A stretch of DNA of 64,000 bases. Origin: Streptomyces djakartensis. GTDB taxonomy: Bacteria; Actinomycetota; Actinomycetes; Streptomycetales; Streptomycetaceae. The stretch covers positions 496,001 through 560,000 of the forward strand of contig NZ_BMWE01000001.1 in assembly GCF_014651075.1 (NCBI RefSeq). Reading direction: 5' to 3'. Shown here in pieces: positions 57,625 to 64,000 of this stretch (positions are counted from its first letter, which is position 1; the number at the start of each line of letters is the position of its first letter). The translations under genes were made by a program, and so were the position numbers. The notes beneath the pieces were generated by a model. That model did no database searches. It was not told the DNA's origin and saw only the letters and a program-made list of their open reading frames with translations.

Positions 57625-59195
57625 CGGGTGCCTCCTGCGAGGAGCTGCTGGACGGCCGGGTCGCTCAGGCCGAGCAGGGCCCTGGGCCAGAGGCCCGCGA
57701 CGACGGTGAGGGCGACGAGCGGGGTCCAGGCCGCGAACTCATACGAGCGGACGTCAGGGAGTGCCGGGGCGTCCTGGGGCAGGGCTCCCATGCAGACGCG
57801 GCGGACCACGATCAGCAGGTACGCGGCCGTCAGCAGCGTCCCGAACGCGCCGATCGCCATGAAGGTGAGGAAGGCGGGGCGGCTGAGGCCCTCGGCGGGC
57901 TGGAACGCGCCGAACAGGGCCAGCATCTCGCCCCAGAACCCGGCCAGGCCCGGCAGACCGAGCGAGGCCACCGCGGCGAAGGCGAGCAGGCCGCCGAGAC
58001 GCGGCGCCCTGCCGTAGAGGGCGGCGCCGGTCTCCTCGGCGAGGGTGTCCAGGTCGGTGGTGCCGGTGCGGTCCTTCAGCGCGCCGACCAGGAAGAAGAG
58101 CAGGCCGGTGATCAGGCCGTGGGCGATGTTGGCGAACAGGGCGCCGTTCACACCGGTAGGGGTCATGGTGGCGATGCCGAGCAGCACGAAGCCCATGTGG
58201 CCGACGGAGGAGTAGGCGATGAGGCGCTTGAGGTCGCCTTTCGCGCCCTGCTCGGCGAGGGCCAGGCAGGCGAGGGATCCGTAGATGATGCCGACGACGG
58301 CCAGGGCCGCGAGGTAGGGGGCGAAGGTGCGGAAGCCGTCCGGCGCTATGGGGAGCAGGATCCGGACGAACCCGTACGTACCCATCTTCAGCAGGACACC
58401 GGCCAGGAGGACCGAGCCGACGGTCGGCGCGGCGGTGTGGGCGTCGGGCAGCCAGCTGTGCAGGGGCCACATCGGCGTCTTGACCGCGAGCCCGATCCCG
58501 ATCGCCAGAACGGCGATGACCTGCACCGATGCGGTCAGTGACCGGCCGTTGTCAGTGGCCAGTGCCATCATGTCGAACGTGCCCGCCTTGATTCCGATCA
58601 GGAGCAGGCCGAGCAGCATGACCACGGAGCCGAGCAGCGTGTAGAGGATGAACCGCCACGCGGCCTGGCTCCGGCCCTCGCCGCCCCAGCGGGCGATGAG
58701 GAAGTACATCGGGATGAGGACCATCTCGAAGGCGAGGAAGAACAGCAGCAGGTCGAGGACGGCGAAGGTCGCCAGCATGCCGGACTCGAGGACGAGCAGC
58801 AGGGCGACGAAGGCCTTCGGGCCCGGCCCCGCAGGCATCTTGAAGTACGAGTAGAGCGCGCAGAGGAAGGTCAGCAGCGCGGTCAGGACCAGAAGGGGGA
58901 GGGAGATGCCGTCGATGCCGAGGTGGATGCGCACGTCGAGTGCGGGGATCCAGCTGATGTCCGTGCTGGCCTGCATCTTCGACGGCTGGTCGTGGTCGAA
59001 GCCGAGCGCGAGGACGATCGCCGCGATGAGGACGGCGCCGGTGACGGTGATCCCGTGCCGGAGCACGGCCTGCTCGGGTGACTTCCCCCTCAGTCCGGGC
59101 GGGGCGGGCAGCAGAGCCGCTACGGCGCCGAGGAGCGGACCGACGACGATGAACGCCAGAAGGAACTGCATCACGGACTCGTTGATATCGATCAC
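57621..59195 (-). CDS. nuoM: NADH-quinone oxidoreductase subunit M
   Basis: 524 residues from a GTG at 59195; an ATG eight codons later (before QFLLAFIVVG) is an alternative. 14 membrane helices with family blocks PMWPLHSWLPDAHTAAPT and a HGLITGLLFFLVG segment. It pumps protons within the membrane arm of complex I. It lies seven bases after the nuoL stop and overlaps nuoN. Confidence 0.97.
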   Translation of the reverse strand: MIDINESVMQFLLAFIVVGPLLGAVAALLPAPPGLRGKSPEQAVLRHGITVTGAVLIAAIVLALGFDHDQPSKMQASTDISWIPALDVRIHLGIDGISLPLLVLTALLTFLCALYSYFKMPAGPGPKAFVALLLVLESGMLATFAVLDLLLFFLAFEMVLIPMYFLIARWGGEGRSQAAWRFILYTLLGSVVMLLGLLLIGIKAGTFDMMALATDNGRSLTASVQVIAVLAIGIGLAVKTPMWPLHSWLPDAHTAAPTVGSVLLAGVLLKMGTYGFVRILLPIAPDGFRTFAPYLAALAVVGIIYGSLACLALAEQGAKGDLKRLIAYSSVGHMGFVLLGIATMTPTGVNGALFANIAHGLITGLLFFLVGALKDRTGTTDLDTLAEETGAALYGRAPRLGGLLAFAAVASLGLPGLAGFWGEMLALFGAFQPAEGLSRPAFLTFMAIGAFGTLLTAAYLLIVVRRVCMGALPQDAPALPDVRSYEFAAWTPLVALTVVAGLWPRALLGLSDPAVQQLLAGGTR

Positions 59196-59201
59196 GCCTG
59201 C

Positions 59202-61196
59202 TCACGCTCCCGTGGCGACGAGGACGGCGGCGACCGCGAGGACGACGGTGCCGGCGAGCAGCGCGCTCACATAGGTCTGGACGTTGCCGGTCTGGGCGCG
59301 CCGTACGGCGGCGCCGAGCCAGCGGGGCAGCACCCCCGCACCCCGTACGTAGGTCTCGACGACCTCGCGGTCGAGGAACCGGACGAGGCGCGCTCCGGCC
59401 TGGACCGGGCGGACGAGGAGGACCCTGTACACGGCGTCCAGGTGGAAGCCGGCGGCCGCGTGGCGGTGCAGTGGGCCCAGCAGCAGCCGTCCGGGGTCGG
59501 CGGGGTCCTGGGCGTGGGCGATGTCGCCGTAGGCCGGCTTGTGGGTGGCGATGGCCTCGGCCTCGACCCGGGCGGCGTCCCCCTCCGGGTGGGCGGCGAC
59601 CGCACCCAGCGGGACGCGGGCGGCGAGAGCGGTGGTGTGCCGCCAGGCTCCGTAGGTGACGATGCCGCCGGCCAGGGCCACGCCCGTACCGAGCACGGAG
59701 GTGGTGAGCGTCGGGCCGAGGTCGCGGCCGTCGAACCAGTCCGGCAGCAGGCGGAACGCGAATCCGCCGAAGGCCAGGGAGGGGATAGCCAGCACCCAGA
59801 GCACGACGGTCATGGTCAGCGGCTGCCTGCCGTGGTCGGGGGCTTCGGCGCCACGGCCGCGGAAGGCGAGCAGCCACAGGCGCGTCGCGTAGGCGGCGGT
59901 GAGCAGGGCCGTGACGAGACCGGCGACGAGGACGATCCAGCCCGCGGTGGCGGGGGCGTGCTCGGTGTGTCCGTCGACGACGTGCTCGGAGGCGCCCAGC
60001 ACTGCCTCCTTGGAGAAGAAGCCGCTGAAGGGCGGGATCGCGGCGAGCGCGAGCAGTGCCACGGTCATGGTCCAGAAGGCGTCGGGGACACGGTGGCGCA
60101 GGTTCCGCATGCGGGACATCGCGGCGAGGGAGTTGGTGCCGGCGGCGTGGATGACGGCGCCGGCCGCGAGGAACAGCAGCGCCTTGAAGGCGCCGTGGGA
60201 CAGGAGGTGGAAGACGGCGGCTCCGCGGTCGCCGACGGCGAGCGCTCCGGTCATGTAGCCGAGCTGCCCGATCGTCGAGTAGGCGAGAACGCGTTTGATG
60301 TCGTCCTGGGCGAGCGCTGCGAGCCCCGAGCCGATCATCGTGACGGCGGCCATGACGGCGAGGACGGCCATCGCGGCCTGGGAGGCCTCGAACACCGGAA
60401 GGAGGCGGGCGATGAAGTAGACACCGGCGGCGACCATCGTCGCGGCGTGGATCAGCGCGGAGACGGGGGTCGGGCCCGCCATCGCGTCGGGGAGCCAGGT
60501 GTGCAGGGGGAACTGCGCCGACTTGCCGGCCACGCCCGCGAGGAGCAGCAGGGCGATCAGCGTCGGATGGTCGAGTCCGCCGCTGACGACCGTGCCGAGG
60601 ACCTTCGTGATGCGGAAGGAGCCGGCGTCGGTGGCGAGGGCGAACAGGCCGATGAGGAAGGGGACGTCGCCGAGCTTGGTGACCAGGAAGGCCTTGAGGG
60701 AGGCGGCGCGGGCCTCCGGGGTCTCCCAGTAGTGGCCGACCAGGAAGTAGGAGCAGATGCCCATGACTTCCCAGCCGACCAGCAGCACGATCAGGTCGCC
60801 GGAGTAGACGACCAGGAACATCGCGGAGGTGAAGAGGGAGACGAGGGCGGCGTACGAGGGGTAGCGCGGGTCGTCGCGCAGGTAGCCCGTCGAGTAGATC
60901 TGCACGCAGGAGGCGACGAGGCCGACGAGGACGGCGACGAGCGCGGCGAAGCCGTCGATGTGCAGGGCGAGTTCGATCGGGACCGAGCCGGTGGGCGTGA
61001 GCTCCGTCGCCGAGTTGACGGCCTGGTCACCGCCCTGGCGTACGGCGACCAGCACGGCGAGTACCAGGGAGGTCAGCGTCGGCAGGACGGCGAGGGGACG
61101 GACGAAGCCGGGTGCCGTGCGGCCCAGGAGCAGACCGGCGGCAGCGGCGAGGAACGGCAGGAGGGGGACGAGGACGGCGAGGGTGGTCGTGGTCAC
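59202..61196 (-). CDS. nuoL: NADH-quinone oxidoreductase subunit L
   Basis: 664 residues from a GTG at 61196 that overlaps the nuoK stop (GTGA). It is the largest antiporter-like subunit: [32 protein letters not shown] and [12 protein letters not shown] are diagnostic. The long C-terminal amphipathic helix and terminal membrane helix characteristic of NuoL are present in the last 120 residues. Confidence 0.97.
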   Translation of the reverse strand: MTTTTLAVLVPLLPFLAAAAGLLLGRTAPGFVRPLAVLPTLTSLVLAVLVAVRQGGDQAVNSATELTPTGSVPIELALHIDGFAALVAVLVGLVASCVQIYSTGYLRDDPRYPSYAALVSLFTSAMFLVVYSGDLIVLLVGWEVMGICSYFLVGHYWETPEARAASLKAFLVTKLGDVPFLIGLFALATDAGSFRITKVLGTVVSGGLDHPTLIALLLLAGVAGKSAQFPLHTWLPDAMAGPTPVSALIHAATMVAAGVYFIARLLPVFEASQAAMAVLAVMAAVTMIGSGLAALAQDDIKRVLAYSTIGQLGYMTGALAVGDRGAAVFHLLSHGAFKALLFLAAGAVIHAAGTNSLAAMSRMRNLRHRVPDAFWTMTVALLALAAIPPFSGFFSKEAVLGASEHVVDGHTEHAPATAGWIVLVAGLVTALLTAAYATRLWLLAFRGRGAEAPDHGRQPLTMTVVLWVLAIPSLAFGGFAFRLLPDWFDGRDLGPTLTTSVLGTGVALAGGIVTYGAWRHTTALAARVPLGAVAAHPEGDAARVEAEAIATHKPAYGDIAHAQDPADPGRLLLGPLHRHAAAGFHLDAVYRVLLVRPVQAGARLVRFLDREVVETYVRGAGVLPRWLGAAVRRAQTGNVQTYVSALLAGTVVLAVAAVLVATGA

Positions 61197-61582
61197 GCGG
61201 TGGCCTCAGCCTTCTCGGTCTCTCCGGCCGTGACGGCGTCGTGGTCGGGGCCGTCGGTGTCGTGCCGCTCGGCGGTGTCGCGGAGCCGGTCGATGTCCGA
61301 GGTGCCGCGGTTGCGGTGGACGGCGAGGACGATCGCCAGGCCGATGCCGATCTCGGCGGCCGCGATGGCGATGGTGAACAGAGTCAGGGCCTGGCCGGAG
61401 TGCAGGGTCTCCTCGGCTGTCTTGCTCAGCCAGACGTCGAAGGCGACCAGGTTGAGGTTGACGGCGTTGAGCATCAGCTCGACCGACATCAGGACCAGGA
61501 TCGCGTTGCGGCGGGCGAGGACGCCGTACAGGCCCGTACAGAACAGGAGGGCGGAGAGCACGGCGGGATAGGCGAGGTGCAT
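61193..61582 (-). CDS. nuoK: NADH-quinone oxidoreductase subunit K
   Basis: 129 residues, about 30 longer than E. coli NuoK because of an acidic C-terminal tail. The three membrane helices include [20 protein letters not shown] with the conserved Glu used for proton transfer. Overlaps nuoJ by ATGA and nuoL by GTGA. Confidence 0.97.
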   Translation of the reverse strand: MHLAYPAVLSALLFCTGLYGVLARRNAILVLMSVELMLNAVNLNLVAFDVWLSKTAEETLHSGQALTLFTIAIAAAEIGIGLAIVLAVHRNRGTSDIDRLRDTAERHDTDGPDHDAVTAGETEKAEATA

Positions 61583-62256
61583 CAGCGGGTCCCTTCCTTC
61601 TCGCTCCGGTCCGTCTCGCTCCGGTCCGTCCGGCTCCGGGTGGCCGGGGTGCTGTCGGCGGCGGTCGCCGCCTCGGCCTTCGCCTTGCGGGACAGGACGA
61701 TCGCGCCCACCAGGGCGGCGAGGAGGAGGACGGAAAGGGCCTCGAAGGGGAGGACCCAGTTCTGGAAGAGGCTCGCGCCGGTGGCCTCGGTGGAACCGGC
61801 GGCGGGGCCGTCCAGGTCGATCCAGGTCGTGCGGAAGGCGTCGACGACGACCCAGACCAGGGCGGCGGCCGCGGCGACGGCCACGGTGAGGGCGGCCCAG
61901 CGGTTGCCGGAGTCGGCGTCCGGGGAGCGGCCGATGGGGGCCCTGGTGAGCATCAGACCGAACAGCAGGAGGACGACCACGGAACCGACATAGATGAGGA
62001 CCTGCACCCAGGCGATGAACTCGGCGGTGAGCAGGAGGTACTCGACGGCCAGGCCACCGAGGGCCACCACCAGCCACAGCGCCGCGTGCACCAGCTGCCG
62101 GGTGGTGACGGTGACGATCGCGGCGCCGAAGGTGACCAGGCCCACCAGGAGGAAGGCGATCTCGACGCCGGTCGGGGAGAGGAAGCCGTGGGTCTCGGCG
62201 GCGGCCCTGGCGTTCGGGCCTGCCGCGAGGAGGCCGGCGGTTGCGGCGAGGGTCAT
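61582..62256 (-). CDS. nuoJ: NADH-quinone oxidoreductase subunit J
   Basis: 224 residues, five membrane helices. The block [20 protein letters not shown] followed by [20 protein letters not shown] is typical of NuoJ. The C-terminal 40 residues are charged and disordered ([13 protein letters not shown]). It starts in overlap with nuoI (ATGA). Confidence 0.96.
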   Translation of the reverse strand: MTLAATAGLLAAGPNARAAAETHGFLSPTGVEIAFLLVGLVTFGAAIVTVTTRQLVHAALWLVVALGGLAVEYLLLTAEFIAWVQVLIYVGSVVVLLLFGLMLTRAPIGRSPDADSGNRWAALTVAVAAAAALVWVVVDAFRTTWIDLDGPAAGSTEATGASLFQNWVLPFEALSVLLLAALVGAIVLSRKAKAEAATAADSTPATRSRTDRSETDRSEKEGTR

Positions 62257-62903
62257 CCCTGGCCCTCCTGTCCCGGCTTCGGCTGGTCCGTCTGCTGCTT
62301 GGAGTCGCCCTGGGGGCGGGTGGGTTGTTCGGCCGCCCGGGCCTGCTCGTCGGCGTGCGGTTCGGTGGCCGGCGGGACCTGCTGCGCGGCGAGCTTGTCG
62401 GCGGTCTTGCGGGCCGCGGCGAGTTCCTTCGGTTCCTCCGCGCCGGGGTCGAGGGCCGGCGGGGCGGGGACGGTCCACATCCACTCGCGGAGCTTGTCGC
62501 GCTCGTGGGTGAGGTCGCGGATGTCGGTCTCGGCGTACTCGAACTCCGGGGACCAGAACAGGGCGTCGAAAGGACAGACCTCGATGCAGATACCGCAGTA
62601 CATGCACAGGGAGAAATCGATGGCGAAGCGGTCGAGGACGTTGCGGCTGCGTTCGCGGCCGCCGGGGGTCGCCGCCGGGACCGTCTCCTTGTGGGAGTCG
62701 ATGTAGATGCACCAGTCCGGGCACTCGCGGGCGCAGAGCATGCAGACCGTGCAGTTCTCCTCGAACAGGCCGATCACGCCGCGGGTGCGGGGCGGCAGGT
62801 CGGGCTGGGCGTCCGGGTACTGCGCGGTGACGGACTTCTTCGTCATCGTGCGGAGGGTGACGGCCAGGCCCTTGGCCAGGCCACTTCCTGGAATCGGGGC
62901 CAT
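62253..62903 (-). CDS. nuoI: NADH-quinone oxidoreductase subunit I
   Basis: 216 residues. Two [4Fe-4S] motifs, [12 protein letters not shown] near 51-62 and [12 protein letters not shown] near 100-111, carry clusters N6a and N6b to the quinone site. The last 65 residues are a disordered Gln/Pro/Glu-rich tail common in Streptomyces. It begins two bases after the nuoH stop. Confidence 0.97.
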   Translation of the reverse strand: MAPIPGSGLAKGLAVTLRTMTKKSVTAQYPDAQPDLPPRTRGVIGLFEENCTVCMLCARECPDWCIYIDSHKETVPAATPGGRERSRNVLDRFAIDFSLCMYCGICIEVCPFDALFWSPEFEYAETDIRDLTHERDKLREWMWTVPAPPALDPGAEEPKELAAARKTADKLAAQQVPPATEPHADEQARAAEQPTRPQGDSKQQTDQPKPGQEGQG

Positions 62904-62905
62904 GG

Positions 62906-63874
62906 TTACTGGATCACCACCTTGACGATGCCGGTGAGGGCGATCTGGGCGAGGGAGAGGGGGACGAGGAGGGTCCAGGACAGTTTCTGGAGCTGGTCCT
63001 CGCGAAGCCGGGGGTAGGTGACGCGCAGCCAGATCACGAGGAAGGCGAGGACGGCTGCCTTCAGCAGGGTCCACACCCAGCCGAGGCCGTCGGCACCCCA
63101 GGGTCCGTGCCAGCCGCCCAGGAAGAGGACGGTGGTCAGACCGCACAGGACGACGATCCCGGCGTACTCGGCGAGGAGGAAGAGGGCGAAGCGAAGGCCG
63201 GTGTACTCGGTGTACGCGCCGAAGATGATCTCCGAGTCGGCGACGGGCATGTCGAAGGGCGGGCGCTGGAGTTCGGCGAGGCCGGCCACGAAGAAGACGA
63301 TCGCGCCGACGATCTGCCACGGCACCCACCACCACTCGAAGGCGTCGACGATGCCGGGGAGGGAGACGGTGCCGGCTGCCATCGCCACCGAGGCGGCGGT
63401 CAGCAGCATCGGCAGTTCGTAGGCGAGGAGCTGGGCGGCGGTGCGGAGGCCGCCGAGGAGGGAGAACTTGTTCGCGGACGCCCAGCCGGCCATCAGCGAG
63501 CCGAGGACGCCGACGCCCATGACGGCCAGCACGAAGAAGACGCCCGCGTCGATGACCTGGCCGACGGCTCCCTCGCCCGGGCCGATGGGAATGGCCAGCA
63601 GGACGAGGAGGTAGGGCAGGAGGGCGACGGCGGGAGCCAGTTGGAAGATGCGGCGGTCGGCGCCCGCGGGGACGATGTCCTCCTTCTGCGCGAACTTCAC
63701 GCCGTCGGCGACCAGCTGGGCCCAGCCGTGGAAACCGCCGGCGTACATGGGGCCGAGGCGGCCCTGCATGTGGGCCATCACCTTGTGTTCGGTCTGGCCG
63801 ATGACCAGGGGGAAGGTGAGGAAGACGACGAAGACGATCAGGAGTCGCAGGGTGACGTCGAGCGCGTCGTTCAC
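62906..63874 (-). CDS. nuoH: NADH-quinone oxidoreductase subunit H
   Basis: 322 residues from a GTG at 63874 (AGGAGG eight bases upstream). Eight membrane helices; the quinone-site blocks [20 protein letters not shown] and [10 protein letters not shown], and the helix with [10 protein letters not shown], are present, as are the loops [12 protein letters not shown] and [15 protein letters not shown]. NuoH joins the membrane and peripheral arms. Start overlaps the nuoG stop (GTGA). Confidence 0.97.
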   Translation of the reverse strand: MNDALDVTLRLLIVFVVFLTFPLVIGQTEHKVMAHMQGRLGPMYAGGFHGWAQLVADGVKFAQKEDIVPAGADRRIFQLAPAVALLPYLLVLLAIPIGPGEGAVGQVIDAGVFFVLAVMGVGVLGSLMAGWASANKFSLLGGLRTAAQLLAYELPMLLTAASVAMAAGTVSLPGIVDAFEWWWVPWQIVGAIVFFVAGLAELQRPPFDMPVADSEIIFGAYTEYTGLRFALFLLAEYAGIVVLCGLTTVLFLGGWHGPWGADGLGWVWTLLKAAVLAFLVIWLRVTYPRLREDQLQKLSWTLLVPLSLAQIALTGIVKVVIQ

Positions 63875-64000
63875 CGCGGGCCTCCTGTGGGGTCATCGGG
63901 GGTGTCCGTGCCGGGGTCGCGGTCGTCCGCCGGGTTCCCGGGATTTTCGCGGACCTCAGGGGTCTGCTCCGCCCCGCCTGCCTCAGGGGTCTTCTCGCCC
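63871..64000 (-). CDS. nuoG: NADH-quinone oxidoreductase subunit G, C-terminal end (partial)
   Basis: Only the last 42 residues are in the window: an acidic Pro/Gly-rich tail beginning [15 protein letters not shown] and ending DDPTGGPR, then TGA overlapping the nuoH GTG. No functional motif is within this part; identity rests on position directly upstream of nuoH in the conserved nuo order and on the tail style of Streptomyces NuoG. Confidence 0.8.
   Translation of the reverse strand, partial: GEKTPEAGGAEQTPEVRENPGNPADDRDPGTDTPDDPTGGPR

Overview
The window is a high-GC actinobacterial chromosome segment, almost certainly from a Streptomyces. The evidence is the codon bias, frequent GTG/TTG starts, ATGA stop/start overlaps, DUF397/XRE/RsbW-type gene trios, and a gene order (from memory) that follows the S. 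coelicolor SCO4662-SCO4614 region: str operon, rpoC-rpoB, rplL-rplJ, rplA-rplK, nusG-secE-tRNA-Trp, aminotransferase, deaminase, murB, the HadA/HadB-like pair, rpmG, tRNAs, yajQ, htpX and the nuo operon.

Layout. (1) 1-8.7 kb is accessory DNA: a structured leader belonging to a gene left of the window, a STAND-like ATPase, two tandem I36-type secreted inhibitors, an XRE/DUF397 pair facing an RsbW-like kinase, a four-gene WXG/EspC-type cassette and a broken membrane-protein gene. (2) 8.8-13.4 kb is the str operon (rpsL-rpsG-fusA-tuf). (3) 14.2-20.4 kb holds a six-gene accessory block between the str and rpoBC operons: a Crp/Fnr regulator followed by a class III nucleotide cyclase, a degenerate P-loop NTPase with helical repeats, an SPFH/coiled-coil-like protein, a PycTM-like membrane effector (DUF5706) and an M48 membrane protease. 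It reads as a Pycsar-like cyclic-nucleotide defence operon. (4) 20.4-34.5 kb carries rpoC, rpoB, rplL, rplJ, two lipoproteins, rplA, rplK, nusG, secE and tRNA-Trp. (5) 34.8-45.6 kb is mostly housekeeping: aminotransferase, adenosine deaminase, a Streptomyces-type repeat cluster, murB, a TetR-controlled drug exporter, two hot-dog dehydratases, rpmG, tRNA-Met, tRNA-Thr, an amidohydrolase homologue lacking key residues, a 38-bp tandem repeat and an SDR protein. (6) 45.8-51.8 kb is a variable locus ending at a deleted tRNA-Tyr gene: a Rox-like flavin monooxygenase behind a 33-bp palindrome, a large LuxR (LAL) regulator and a lipoprotein. (7) 52.0-64.0 kb carries yajQ, a GlsB-like protein, an APC permease, yccF-htpX and nuoN to nuoG (partial).

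The strongest candidate for a new system is the 14.2-20.4 kb block. The cyclase C-terminus and the NTPase N-terminus carry the same 20-residue Gly/Gln/His motif, which resembles bacterial amyloid signalling motifs. A dyad matching a Crp-type site lies just upstream of the cyclase, and two adjacent 17-bp dyads with compensating base changes precede the Crp gene. A plausible circuit is that the cyclase product is sensed by the membrane effector and perhaps by the Crp protein, while the NTPase couples to the cyclase through the shared motif. All functional statements are inferred from sequence read by eye; no database search was run.
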